Below, one piece after another: positions 40,353 through 52,454 of a stretch of DNA of 64,000 nt. The notes under the pieces were generated by a model. It did no database searches and had not been told where the DNA came from. It saw nothing but the letters and a program-made list of their open reading frames with translations. Position 1 is the stretch's first letter. Every line of letters starts with the position of its first letter. Source of the stretch: Eonycteris spelaea (taxonomy: Eukaryota; Chordata; Mammalia; Chiroptera; Pteropodidae); the NCBI GenBank assembly GCA_003508835.1, contig PUFA01000544.1, forward strand, positions 124,001 through 188,000. Direction: 5' to 3'. The position numbers were made by a program, and so were the translations under genes.

Positions 40353-40415
40353 AATACTCTTATGTGTGAAGCCCAGAGGAAGAGGTAAAAAGAGGAAGGA
40401 ATGGCTCTTTTCCAG
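40353..40415 (+). pseudogene. Start exon of the second KRAB-ZNF copy (MALFQ)
   Basis: Acceptor 'ctgtcacacag', then 'gaggaagg' and ATG at 40401-40403 encoding Met-Ala-Leu-Phe-Gln, ending at donor GTGAAA (40416). It parallels 12752-12844 in layout and flanks. The exon itself is undamaged, but the downstream KRAB and finger exons are broken, so I class the locus as a pseudogene. A transcript could still use this exon with something else. Confidence 0.7.
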
Positions 40416-41079
40416 GTGAAAGTCATGTTCCTAGTTGGTGGATCTCTCTCTCTTTCCTAAATTGCTTGATTTCATTCAGTTTCTGAAGTGTCCTATCTAA
40501 AATGTTGATTCACAGGGCCTCCCTCGATCTCTCATCTACATGCTGATTCCATCTCACTGGACCCAGTGACTTCAGTCTTATGAAGGGTTTGTTACTCAGG
40601 CGTGGATTACAGATGGGTGTAGCCTCTGTGCAATCAGCAAGGATGTTCAATGAGGATAGTTCAGGGGCCCCATTGATGCTGTTTCAGTCTGTAGAAACCA
40701 GGATTAAAGAACTGCATACATAGTGATGTATTCATGTGCACAGATGCCCAGGAATCTCTGGAAAAAAGAGTGGGGGAACTGGCTTTGCCGATTTTATAAA
40801 TACATTTAAAGTTAGGGAAGTGAATCAAGTGTGTTCCTGACTCCAAAATATTAACAATTTGGAATAAAGGAAAATCCAGAGTTAGAACTAAGGACAGAGA
40901 GGGTGTTTTGTTACATACTTAGTATTAAAATGTAGACTAGAGCTAATTGTCTAACAGTGTTATTTAAATTATTCCCTGCACATCCATCTCACACAAAATC
41001 TCTGGTGTTAATTTAGGACTCTCATTCGGCAGGTGTCTTAGATAGAAGTGGTTGTAATTTAGCCAGTAGAGGAGCTGCA
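40416..41079 (+). other. Intron of the second copy, paralogous to 12845-13400
   Basis: Follows the first copy block by block ('cagggcctccctcgatctc', 'ctggaaaaaagag', 'tgactccaaaatattaacaa'), then runs into an L1. Confidence 0.6.
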
Positions 41080-42410
41080 AACGAGCTAAACTTAAGAGCT
41101 AACACTGTAAAATTCTTCGATGAAAACATAGGATCATATCTTTGTGACCTGGGATCTGGCAGTGCATTTTTAGCCATAACATCAATAGCAAAAAGAGAAA
41201 GACAAAATAAGGTAAATATATGTCTATCAAAATTAATACTTTGTGCATTAAAGGACACTCACATAAACAAAAAATCTACTAAATAGGTGAAAATCATTGC
41301 AAATCACATACCTGGTAAGTCTTCAGTCTCCATAATCTTTAACATATTCTACAACTCAACACTCAAAATACAAACAACCCAATTTAAAAACTGGTCAAAG
41401 ACTTTAATAGATATTCCTCCATAGAAGACACACAGATGACCAAGAAACACAAAGAGATGTTCAACAGAATTAGTCATTATGAAAATTCAGAATCAAAACC
41501 ACAATGAAATATCATGTGACAGCCACTAAGATGACTATAGTAAAACAGAAAATAGCAAGTATTTAAAGTGGGAAATTAGAATTCTGATACATTGTCCATA
41601 AAATGGTGAAGCCACTGTGGAAAATGCTGTGGCAGATTCACAAAAAAATTAAATCCTATTACCAGTAATTCCATTCTAGGTATATGCCCAGAAGAATGAA
41701 AAGATCCATTTCCCCCCTCTTTCATTCCACCCCCCCCCACACACACACAACATTCCACCCCTGACCTATGGATGTTACCATCTCCCTTTAAGAACCTGAT
41801 CTCTGAAAGCGGGGTTGCCTCCCACGCGCTCGCATCGCTCTGCGCACCCTGGTATGGTCCAGCTCCACCTGGTGCAAAACCCAGGACCTTCTGCATGTAA
41901 AGCAGACATGCTAACCACTACACTATGGAGCCACCCACTAAAAAGGAATTTTTCTAACCAGGCTTGTTCACAGAAGTTCACAGCACACTGTTAACATTAG
42001 TCAAAAGCTAGAAAACCCAAATGTCCATCAGGGAATGAATGAATAAATAAAATGTGGTATAGTTTTCCAATGAAATATTATTCAGCCATAAGAAAGGGAT
42101 GTAGTCCTGATATACACTATACCATAGATGAACCAAAAACATTATTCTAAGAAGCCAGACACAAAAGGTCCCATTTACATGCAATGTGTAGAATAGGCAA
42201 ATCCCTGAAGACAGAGCATATAGTGGCTTCCAGAGAGTGGGCAAAGGGTGTACAGGAAGCAGCTGCTTAATGGGTAAAGGGTTTCTTTTGAGGCTTAAAA
42301 ATTTTAAGAACTAGATGTGATATTTGCAAATGTATTAAATGCCACCAAATTAAGATGACTAATTTGTATTCTGTGAATTTCACTCAGTTAAAAAAAATAA
42401 AGAATTCCTC
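41080..42410 (+). mobile_element. L1 3' part, sense, split by a SINE
   Basis: 'taaaggacactcacataaac', 'aaaactggtcaaagacttta', 'gaccaagaaacacaaagaga', then after the SINE 'aaatgtccatcagggaatg' and 'attattcagccataagaaag'. All are L1 ORF2-end landmarks. It ends in an A-rich tail near 42400. Confidence 0.8.
41715..41940 (-). mobile_element. tRNA-Val-like SINE, antisense
   Basis: On the - strand it begins 'tggctccatagtgtagtgg' with an intact A-box (TAGTGTAGTGG), then 'tagcatgtctgctttacatg', where the anticodon-loop position reads TAC, and 'cagaaggtcctggg'. The B-box is degraded. A tRNA-unrelated part and a TG/GGGG-rich tail (plus-strand cccccccc and acacacac, 41729-41749) follow. It sits within the L1, so it is younger. 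The tRNA-Val relationship is from similarity to the mammalian tRNA-Val(TAC) sequence. Confidence 0.75.
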
Positions 42411-42538
42411 AAGATTATCTAACATAGATCAGTCAAAATATTCACGTCTGACCAAGTAGTTTTTGCACAGCTCTACTGTCTTTTGTGTTAAAATAAGAGC
42501 TCACTCCTTGGCCCTTGGTGACATGTGGTTTCCTTTCG

Positions 42539-42662
42539 GGATAGTTGACATTCAGAGATATGTTCAGAATTCTCTCAGGAGGAGTGGGAATGCCTGGACC
42601 CACTCAGTGGGCCTTGTACAGGGATGTGATGTCAGAGAACTATAGGACCCTGCTCTCCCTGG
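42539..42662 (+). pseudogene. Broken KRAB-A exon of the second copy
   Basis: Strongly similar to 17683-17809 over its whole length and followed by the same donor (GTGAGG). Damage: the acceptor AG reads CG, the Trp7 codon is TAG, two bases are missing before the Glu-Glu-Trp region and one more after it (124 against 127 bases). The second deletion restores frame for the last third ([11 protein letters not shown]). It shares the Met-Ser-Glu variant with the intact gene. Confidence 0.9.
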
Positions 42663-43110
42663 GTGAGGGTGACTTCCTTCTGGATATCGGTAACTGTCTT
42701 TGTATGTCTGAGATTTTCCTTGCGAGTCTCTCAGGAGCCCCTGATGTACTTGTCTGAGTTTCAACTCCTTGTTCTTAGGAGAGTGAGTGAAGCTCTTATT
42801 CAAGAAGAAAAAGCCCCTCCTGGGGCAGTGGACTTTGACGTCCCCTTTCTTCAGAAGGTTGGCACCGCTCGTGCTGGATTAGCTGGATACAGAACATTAC
42901 AAGTCAGAAAACCTTATGGCAGATTTTTAGGAATATCTGATTCGGTGGCTTTTCCCTTGTGCTTTTGATTTAGTAGTTGTTTGAGGAAAGCTAGATCTCT
43001 GCCTCCTTAAAAGACCCATCTATGGTACTCTCTCTTCTTAGCTGAGCAGAGAGCTGAAAATGTGTTCTGGAAAGCATAGCATATTATGGTTTGTTTTTCT
43101 TCAAAATTGA

Positions 43111-43205
43111 AATTCTGTTTTGGCCTAAATACAGTCTCCATTTTGAAACAAGGGAAAAAGCTCTGGACCTGGAGAGTGAAAGGAAAGAGAAAAGTCCAGA
43201 TAGGT
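43111..43205 (+). pseudogene. KRAB-B relic of the second copy
   Basis: Aligns with 18322-18417: 'attctgt..tggcct', 'ccattttgaaacaagg', 'agctctggacc', 'tggagagtga'. The acceptor AG is lost. Confidence 0.65.
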
Positions 43206-44829
43206 GTGTGAACACAGATGCTCAGATAACAGAGTGAGCTGCTGCATTCAATACTGTTTGGGACCCCTCAAATGGGAAAGATGTGTGGCAAAATAAAAGT
43301 TTAGTTTTTACAAATTTTCAGAGGAAATCTCTCACACACGTGTGTAGTGTTTAAACTTCCGGACTACCACGATGCTCCAGCTCACGTAGAGCCAGGGAAA
43401 GGCTTTATCTGACCTACGACGCTATCATCTGGTCCCCATGGCCATTGAGAGGGGCTGGGATGGCTGTCTCTAATGATACCTCTTTCCCTTGATCTCTCTT
43501 GGTTCTCAGTCCATACAGATCAGAGAAGAGGCCTGGGTAGTCCTGACCCCAAGACCTGTTCAGTTTCCATTCACGTTTAGGTCCTTGGGGGATTGTCACA
43601 AGAGATAGACAAACATAATGGCTGCCCTTCCATTGTATCGGAGATTCAGTGAGCCTACCTGGGGCTGTGTAGGGCCCTCTGTACCAGTTCAGGCCCCTGA
43701 GACATTTCTTCCCTTCTCTTTTTGTCATATGAGTGTAAAGAGAATGAGGTAATCTATTGAGGTTGTAACTCAGAGGTAACATGAGGAATTGACACTGAAA
43801 TCCTCACTCTGGTCCCCACTGATGCATGGGTGTATATCTCACATGTTCACTGTGCAGACTGTGGGCAGGGCACACAGCCCCTTCTCAAGAACCCTCATAA
43901 TTTGATCCTCTTATTTTACTCCCTTGTATTTTTCTCCCTCTTCCTAGCTCTGCACACAGTCCAGGAACATAGAAAGATTTTGGTATTTCTGATTTCTTAT
44001 TCTCCACTAAGATGTCACCTCTAAAAACTTGCTTTCGAGATGCACATTCAGGGTTCTAAAGTTTTGTTCTCTATTTCTCCGTGATAACCCACCTTTAGGT
44101 GATACACAGCTTCTGTGGGTGTGTCACTGGATGGGTTTACTAGGCAACAGGAAATTCTTAAAGGAGAACATTGGTTAATTTGCCACAGTATTATCCTGCT
44201 GCATTCAAAAGGGTCTCTTGAAGCCACTGGGAAGAGTGGTCACCATGTCCCCAGATAATAAGAAAGTATCAGGAGAGCCTGAGTAATAAGTGCCTCCAAT
44301 TATTATCTAGTTTTTATGGATTTAACAGCCTCTTAGGGCGGTGTGAGTGTTGGTTAGACATGATATGATCATCTCCTTTGAGCTGGCAAAAAAGTTGTGG
44401 CAACTTATCCCAAGGAGAACACTGTCGAAGTTCACAACCTAATATCTGTGAGACTCTTGCTCGACTAAACTACTGTTCAGAAAGGTTTCACTACCAAAAT
44501 CCCTGGTCTAGAGACATACACCTTGTTTGACAAGGAAGCCACCTTCCATTAACCCTTTGGGAAGATGACATTGTCTTAGTAGATCCTTTTCCTAATATAA
44601 TATCTGTCTAATAAATGGCACTAAAATCTGTCTTTCTGTCCAGGGCCCATCTTGGCTTTTTAGGCCTGGGCACCTGTGCATTTGTTATGAGGAAGTCGTG
44701 ATGTGGATAACTCCAAAAACTGAAAATTCAATAATAGATGTCATTTACTTTAAAGACAGTATGTTGTGATGTCTTTAGCTTTCTTGTCAGAAAAAAAAGC
44801 ATCATTCATTCCAGAAATATTTGTTGCAC
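43206..44829 (+). other. Intron of the second copy, paralogous to 18420-19740
   Basis: Blocks shared in order with the first copy include 'gatcagagaagaggcctggg' with 'gatcagagctgaggcctttg', and 'ttatcctgctgcatt' with 'ttatcctgctacata'. No exon was recognised. Confidence 0.6.
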
Positions 44830-46258
44830 TCATAATATGTATACATCGTTTACACTCTTTTTCCCCTTTGATCCTCTTTGTTCAGTTCTTCTCCTCCCAC
44901 TTCCTGTGGCAAACAGCAGTCTGTTTTGTCTATGAATTTATTTTATTCCACATATCAAAGCAATCGTATGATATTCCTCTTTCTTTTTTCTTCCTGTTTC
45001 ACTTAGTATAATGCCTTTGAGGTCTATCTGTTTTGTCGCAAATGGCAAGATTCCATTTTTTTGGTTGAATAATATTGTATTTTAGATATATGTGTTATAA
45101 CTTTCTTTTCCATTCATCCATGATGGACCCACAGGTTGGTTCCATGTCTTGGCTGTTATAAATAGTGCTGCAGTGCATGTGGGGACACAGATCTCTTTTC
45201 ACCCTTGGTATTTTTTTTGTCTTTTTTGGATAAATACCTAGAATGTATTTGAATAAATACCTAGAAAGTGGATTGCTGGATCGATATAATAGTTCTATTT
45301 TTAATTTTTTGAGGAACCTTGTACTATTTTTCATAGTGGCTGCAACAATTTACAATTCCACCACCAGTGCTCAAGCATTTCCTTATCTTTACATCCTCGC
45401 CAACCCATATTATTTTTTGTGTTTTTAATGATAGTCATTCTAACAGGTTTGAGGTTATAGCTGATTGTGATTTGCATTTCCCTGATAATTAATGATGTTG
45501 AACATCTTATCATGTAACTGTTAGCCATCTTGTTTTCCTTTAAAAATGTGTATTCCTCTTTTCTGCCCATTTTTTAATTGGATTTTTTTCTTTTGCTGTA
45601 GAGTTGTATTTCTTTGTACATTTTAGGTGTTAGCACCTTAAGAGATATATGATTTGCAAATATTATTTCCCACTCAGTAGGGCAACATTTCATTTTGTCG
45701 ATGGATTTCCTTCCTGTGTAGAAGTTTTTTATGTTAATGTGGTCCCAGCTGTTTATTTTCACTTTTGTTACTCTTATTTTTGTGTGTGTGAGATTCAAAA
45801 AATCATTGAAAACACCTATGCCAAGGAACTTACTGCTGTGTTTTCTTATAGGAGTTTTATAGCTTCAGGTCTTACATTCAAATCTTTAAATCCATTTTGA
45901 ATTAATTTTGTATATGGCATAAGATGATGGTCCAATTTTATTCTTTTGCTTTTGGTTTTTCAGTATCCCCAACACTATTGCACAGGCAGTTTTTCCCCAT
46001 TGTATCATTTGTCTTGTCACCTTAGTCATAAATCAACTGGCTCTCTATTCATGGGTTTATTTCTGGGCTCGCTATTTCTGTTCCATTGTTCTCTGTGTCT
46101 TCTTTTATGCCAGTACCATACTGTTTTAATTGCCATAGTTTTCTAATAGACTTTGAAATCAGGAAGAATAATGCCTCAGTATTCTTTTTTCCCAAGATTT
46201 CTTTGGCCATTCTGGGTCTTGTGGTTCCACACAAATTCTAGGATTGTTTTATTTCACA
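44830..46258 (-). mobile_element. Antisense L1 3' part
   Basis: 'ttagtataatgcctttgagg', 'gctgttataaatagtgctgc', 'gtggattgctggatcgat', 'ttgatttgcatttccctgat'-like order, then ORF2 sequence to 'ggccattctgggtcttgtgg'. Frames are broken. Confidence 0.8.
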
Positions 46259-46264
46259 AGCAAG

Positions 46265-46520
46265 TTTTTGGATGGACTAAGTTTTAAACTTGTTTGTGTA
46301 AATCCCAAGGAGCAGGATAGCTAGGTAACATTTGAAAGTATGTTTAGTTTTTAGAAACTTAAGAAACCTGTAAACTGTCTTCCAAAGTGGCAGCAGTATC
46401 ATTTTGCATTCCCACCAGCAATGAATGAGGGTTCATCTATCTCCACATCCTCTCTGGCATTTGATGAGTTTAGTGTTCTGGATTTTTGCTGTTGTCATGG
46501 GTCTATAATGGTATCTTATT
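46265..46520 (-). mobile_element. Antisense L1/HAL1-like 3' fragment
   Basis: A second 3' end-like piece: 'taaatcccaaggagcaggat', 'ctgtcttccaaagtggcagc', 'cattcccaccagcaatgaat'. More diverged than its neighbour. Confidence 0.55.
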
Positions 46521-46849
46521 GTTTTCACACATTTTCCTCAGTTAAATCTATGCATTGTTTAAACGGAGACTTTTCAATGTCTTGAGAACATCCTTTTTTA
46601 AATTCAGTTATTGTCTTAGTACAGACATATTTAATTGATTTGCCAGTTTTTAATATAAGGTTCTTTGCTTTTTCCACATATATGTAGTTTTCTAAAAGTA
46701 ACCTTTGACTTTCATTTTTACCAACATTTTTGCTACAAATAATTATTTTTCTGTATAGATTCATCATGCACATCTTGTTATTCTATCTAATATTTAAATA
46801 TCTAATTTATAAAATGTCAGTATCGAGCTGATCAAGAAAGGAAGGTTTT
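46521..46849. other. AT-rich spacer
   Basis: Nothing recognised. Confidence 0.5.
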
Positions 46850-47165
46850 GATGATGAGATGCCCAGTTAAAAGAACACACAAGGCGCCAACACGAAACAG
46901 CAGGCAAAAACTTAATTGGGGGACGCATGCTTCTGCGTTAAGGGACCACAATGGCTTCTATATGCCAGAGAACAATAGTGGCATCTAGTGGCATTTTGCC
47001 ACACATGCATGATACAACTAGTTGAATCATTCTTACATAAGCTAGGCTCAGGAGCATTACTGCATTTAATGTAACATACTAGACCTGGGGTCCTGTCCCT
47101 AGCGGCGAGCCTGGATTGCAACCAGACCTGGGACCAGCCAGGCCTGGGGGCCCGCAAAAAACTTA
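46850..47165 (-). mobile_element. Possible LTR fragment, antisense
   Basis: A GC-richer island in AT-rich surroundings with 'cttaattgggggacgcatgc' and 'gcatctagtggcattttgcc', which look like retroviral LTR or leader sequence on the - strand. Ends and family were not resolved. Confidence 0.3.
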
Positions 47166-48860
47166 GGCGAATTTTTACACTTTGTTTTCCTCATTACTGC
47201 TACTTCTAACACACATGTTTTCCAGAAAAATTTTTGTATTCTTGTAATTACATAGTTTCATTAATCACGAAGCCTGTTTTGTTCACTGTCATCTTTTGCA
47301 ACTGAATTCCATACAGAGTCACCTGGTCCTTATTGACATACATGTCGCTGCTGTCCTGCCGTTCTGGCTACTGCTTGCTGCTTATGTTGCTGACCACGCC
47401 TCTGCACATAGATCTTTGCCATCAATCACCATGGCACTGCCAAACATTATATGCTAAATGCTGCTCCTAACATCACCCTTCCATACACTACACACTGTTC
47501 TGTGCTCCAGGTCTGGTAGTAATGCATCTTAAGGGCACTGTTTTCTCATATGTTTCTGAACTCAGAGTTTATTACTTTTGGATATGTGCATATTAATTTC
47601 TATTGATCCCTATTAAGAATAACTGTACTGGTACATGTCATAAGAGAACTTCTCACCTGATGTCTTTTTATGTCTGGGATTGTAATGTTAAAATATCGAA
47701 GATTTGATTTCAAATAATTTAAAAATTCCAGCAAGATATATATACATACATACATACATACATACATACATACATACATGTGTGTGTGTGTAATACTTAG
47801 AGTAAGGCACTTATGCCAAAATTGATAAGTTTTATTTTTGAAAATTATATGATGTTTGATATGCAGTGTGCCCCTCCCCACACCGCATGCTCCATATGAG
47901 GAAAGACCCCTACTCACACACGGTATAGCTAGCTGAGGTCGGCAACACGATCTGGTCACTTTGTACATCAACATGCAGAACATGATAATCACTATTGTTG
48001 TCTGGGAATGGTGACATAGTCACACTCTAAGTGATACAACTCAAGTCCTGTATCTCCTTTGAAACATTTCTTCCTAAGCTCCTGGTATTTGCTGTGACTT
48101 GTTATAATCTGTGCTGCCTGGATAAGCAGTGGTGCTCACTTAACACTTGCAACATGTCACTATAGAATGCACACCCAGGCTCAAACCCCAGGTCAACAGG
48201 TTTTGGGTGTGAATGATGAAAGATACATAAATCTTGTGGGCCCTCTGTTTTTATATGAACAGTTGGGATAATTGATCTTAAGAATAGTAAGTTAATTGTG
48301 TTAGAAGGCTTAAACTATTCCATGGTGTATAGTAAAATCTGAAAAGATGCCTTTCGTTAGTACGCTTTATCATTTTTTTCATATTCTGAAATTGAAGTTT
48401 GCCTGCATTATGTTTATATGTTTTGTTTTTGTAATTTTTTTCATCTTAACATTTTCTCTGACTTTCTCTAACAATGTTTCCCTGATTTTTAAAGCACTCA
48501 TAGTATTTTTGCCCATATAAAAACTGGTTAATTGAATGATACTCTGTAGTGACGGAGTTGATCTATTAACTGGCTAATTTATGTAACTGCAGGCATAAAA
48601 TCAGAATCGAGATTTCAGGCAATTTTTCCTAATCCTTAATCATTATAAAAATGTGTGTTTACTTGAAACAGATATTTCAAAATTTAGTGATTCAGAACAT
48701 ATGTTTCATTTGGTTCTTTGGTTCTTAAGGAAGAATTCTTTAGAATTCCAAAGACTATTATTTTGTATAATCTGGTTACTTATTAACTTGCCTAATGGAT
48801 TTATCATGGGTTACTAATTTATTTATTTATTTATTATTGTTACATAGAGGTTTTTTTTTT
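47166..48860 (+). other. Intron of the second copy, paralogous to about 25380-26160
   Basis: From 47960 on, blocks match the first copy in order: 'aatctgtgctgcctggataa' with 'gatctgctctgcctgggtgg', 'gatactctgtagtgac' with 'gatactctgtcatatt', and 'gatttatcatgggtt' with 'ggcttatcatggttt'. The match stops where the ERVL LTR begins. A (TTTA)n run lies at 48818-48834. Confidence 0.6.
47736..47792. repeat. (AT)n(ACAT)n(GT)n compound microsatellite
   Basis: Three adjacent simple-repeat blocks: a short TA run, about nine CATA units, and a TG run. Confidence 0.9.
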
Positions 48861-49272
48861 TGTGGTTGTTACATAAAATTTCCCAGGGTAGAGAGACCAA
48901 AGAAAGAGGCTGATGACCATTATAACATTAAAAGTTTATTAAGAAAAATTATACATGAGGTGTGTCTTGGGTGATGGCAAGAAGACATAGCTATTCTCCA
49001 CTCTGCATGGCAAGCAATGAGGAGTAATGTAGGATGGGGCAAGATAGATGGGGGTACTGGAGTGTGCCATCCACAGATAAGGGAGAGATGCCTTACATGC
49101 TTACCCGGGGACAGCTACATGTTCTGGGATACAGCCTGCCTGTGGCCTGGGTGAGGGGTCACACAGTCTCTGAGTGGATTACAGAAAGCATTCTCTGTTC
49201 TGGCCCAAATCTAGCTAGACCTAGCCCAAGGGCCTGGCCATGGCCACGTCATTGAACAGTCCCTCCTCCACA
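48861..49272 (-). mobile_element. ERVL LTR, antisense (3' LTR of a provirus)
   Basis: Read on the - strand it starts TGTGGAGG and ends ACAACCACA, giving TGTGG...CCACA inverted ends. A polyadenylation signal is at 48936-48941 (TTTATT on +). ERVL internal sequence adjoins its 5' side (higher coordinates), which makes it the 3' LTR. The LTR at 62071-62479 is the same family: 'cacgtcattgaacag' is shared near the start of both. Confidence 0.75.
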
Positions 49273-52200
49273 CTCCACCCCTCATTACTGGCCTTACAGT
49301 TTCACACGCCCCTCTTCTGTGAGGTTCCCGAGTGGTCAGTGAGCAGCTTCATTAGCAGGGAGGTAGCTCATTTAGTCACCAATTGAGCACATTCGGGACA
49401 CAGTACACAACAACAATACAGAAACATACAAGAACAAGAAAAAGCAATCCAAGTACTAGTAACAGTTTTTCCACCTTGTCCCCCAGGATCGAAACCAACG
49501 TGTCAATATGTCGCCTAGGCTTGTGGTTGAGTCACCAGGGATCTTACATGAATTTCCATGTGTTAACAAAGATCTATGAGCGGATTCACCTAATGTGAAT
49601 CCATGACATTCAGTTTGGAGAATGGCACAGGTGTGCCCCCTCCCTGTCACTGGATGCCACAGGAATAGCAGAAGGCTAAGAGCGGTTAAGTCACCAGAGC
49701 CTTGGGGATCTGTCAGGCTGTGTACACCGTACATGGTGGTTGGAATAGTGTCCTCTCTGGCATGAGACAGTGAATAGGGGGAGGAATATGGCATGCCAGG
49801 ACCCCTACCTCCTGCCTCTTCCATTGGTACACGTACTGTGCATATACAGTGCATCTCCATGGATCCCGACTCTAATAGGATGACAAGGGTCCCACTGGAG
49901 GCTGAGCAGTTCCTCCCACCAGGGCGTGAAGTAACTGACCAGTCCTGCAGAACATCCCATTGCAGAATCTAGTAAATGGTCCCCATTCCAGGGACAGTAG
50001 GGCTTCCTGCCCCCAGCATAGCCCACCGGTCCATGCAGGTGTCGGCACTATCGCTGATGCCTTGTTTTCGATACTGTTACCTTATTAGTATGTCAGTCTG
50101 AGGTCCTAATCTGGCATATGGGATAACAGGCCCCACGAGTTGCTCATTGAAATGCATTAACACTTGGAAAGCACCTTTGTCCACCTGGCCAAGGTGGGGT
50201 TTCTGAGTAATGTTATCTGTCGCTTAAGGACACCATTCTTCCATTTCACCAGCCCAGCTGCTTGAGGGTTTAGGGGAGGTGGACCCTCCATTCAATACTG
50301 TGTTATTTTGCTCATTCTCGTACATCATGTCCTTTGAAATGTAACCCCCGGTCACTATTTGATGGGGAGATACTCGTGCTTAGTACTTAGCTTTTCCAGT
50401 CCCTTCAAGGAAGCAGCCTGATTAGCCCACTGGCATGGGAGGGCTTGAGTTAAGCCAGAGGCAGTGTCGACACACACCAGAGTAGTCAGAGCCCTCACTC
50501 TGGGAAGGGGCTTATGTGGTCAATCTGCCAATCCCTTACCTGTCAGGGTCTCCAGTGAATAGATTGACTCGCACAGGGGCCTTCGCTGACTCCAGAGCCA
50601 CTGCCCGTAGCTTAAGCTCCAGCACCTCCTCCTTATGTATGAGCCATCCTACCCAGGCTGTACGGTGCCTGTATCTATAGTATTCACTACCAGGTCAGTT
50701 GCTAAAGTGCGTAATTTTGTGAAGTCATCTGCCTCCTAATGACCAGGCAGTGTAGATGCTGTGTGGGCGGACATGGGAGACAATGAAATCTGCCTTGGGC
50801 TCTTGTGAGCTAGCCCAGATAACTTTCCACGTCTCTTTTCCCCATGGAAATGAGAGCATAATCATCCACCTCTCTGTTTCTGGTGTCCGAGCAGTTGTAT
50901 CAGTCCCTTTAAAACGGCCCAACTGTCAGTACTCAGGATCAGTGGCCACGGTTCCTGCATGATTACCAACCAGACTACTCTTAATTCAGGCCACTGACTA
51001 CTGTAATTGTTCCTGGCCCCATCCACACAGTATCAGTGGACGTTGGATAGCAACTGCATCCAGATACACAGATTGCTCTGACTGGAGCCGTCAGTATGCC
51101 AGGCCCCAGTGGAACTTCCTGTTCTTTCTTTGCAGGTTGCTGGGGCCAACACAGGCATCGGAGCAGGAGAATTTCACAGTTGTATATATTCAGCAGGCCT
51201 AACAAGTGCTGCATCACTAGAGACAGTACTTTGTGGCAGAGCACTCCTGTGTTAATATGCAGGCCATTCAGTCAGCGTAGGAGTCTGAGCCACAGAGGCT
51301 GGTCAGTAGAACACATCTCTCCAAACCTGGCTGGGAAGGAAAGTTCTTACTGTTAACTGGCTCTTCTATGGGGGTGTACATGATCTCTGCCCCCTTCCAC
51401 AGTTGGGACCAGAATCCAAGAGACATTTGCTCCTTTTGCTGTTTCTTGTCATGCCCAGCCCATTCCCTCTGGTTACTGAAACACTTGATTCAAAAGGCAG
51501 CCTGGTCTGTGAGATTCTAAGAGCTTTAATCAGTTTGGTCAGTATTTTTGCTTTCTCAAAAGCACCCTATTTTTAGGCTCCCCAGTCCCATATAGATCCC
51601 TTCTTAATCAGGTTGATGTAATAGATGGAGGTATTGCACTAAATGGGGTTACAAGTTCACCAGTACCCCAGAATTCCCACAAAAGACTATACCTCCTTTA
51701 CATTTTTGTTATGGGGTAGGCTTATAGTCTGTGACAGCCTTAGGGACAAAGTAAATCTTACTTGACCATACAACTCCCCAAAATTTTACTATAGTGCTGG
51801 ACCTTGAATTTTCTTACAGATTGACTGCCTATCCTCTCTGTTGTAAGTGGTCCAGTAAAGCCTGCTAGTCTTCTGTAGCAGAGGCAAATCCTCACAGGTT
51901 AACATTATGTCAGCAATATAATGAGTCAATTTCACAGAGATTAAGAAGGAAAATAACAAGTCCTGAGCCACTCCCATGGCATACCTTGCGAAGGGAGCAC
52001 TTGGAAGAAATATCCCAAATGCAAAAACCTTTTTCCACCAGTTTCTTTGTCACTGTGGAGGCATCAAGCCATGCTGCAGGGAAAAGCTTGAACCCATCCA
52101 GAAAATATTTGTACAACAATCAAAAACATATTGAATAACCCATACTAAGTGGAAGTTGAATGAAATCCAGTTTAAATGCACTATAGTGCATGAGTGAAAA

Positions 52201-52454
52201 AAAACAAACAACAAACAAAACTAAAAATGGCATTTTCCAGGAACTCAATCTAAAGAAGCAATCGGCGTCTTGGGATTTTCATGTAGCCCTGACTGTTCAT
52301 TTAATTTATAGCCATCATTTATTCATGCCTAACTTCTCTGATTCAGAAGCAGACTGTTGACTATATTAGAAGGACACATCAGGTTGGCAGATGTCCGGCA
52401 ATGAGCTGTCATATTTGCAGAAGCAGAATGGACTTCATTCACATGTGCCAACAA
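49273..52454 (-). mobile_element. ERVL internal region (pol), antisense, decayed
   Basis: On the - strand, short open pieces at 51977-51789 and below show reverse-transcriptase and RNase H-like text of ERVL type. The expected order of RT (about 52.1-51.3 kb), RNase H and integrase (about 51.3-50 kb) and then the LTR is kept. The RT active-site motif (about 51906-51920) has Ala in place of its first Asp, and stops and frameshifts are frequent, so the enzyme is dead. No env is expected in this family and none was seen. Confidence 0.65.

Noticed and set aside
41832..41940. Functional tRNA-Val gene on the - strand
   Set aside because: The A-box and anticodon region look tRNA-like, but the B-box and 3' half do not fold properly and the sequence continues into a SINE body and tail. 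It is a SINE head.
49456..49860. 134-codon antisense frame as a retained ERV gene
   Set aside because: It lies in the 3' part of decayed ERVL sequence, has no domain I can identify, and neighbouring coding regions are broken by many stops.
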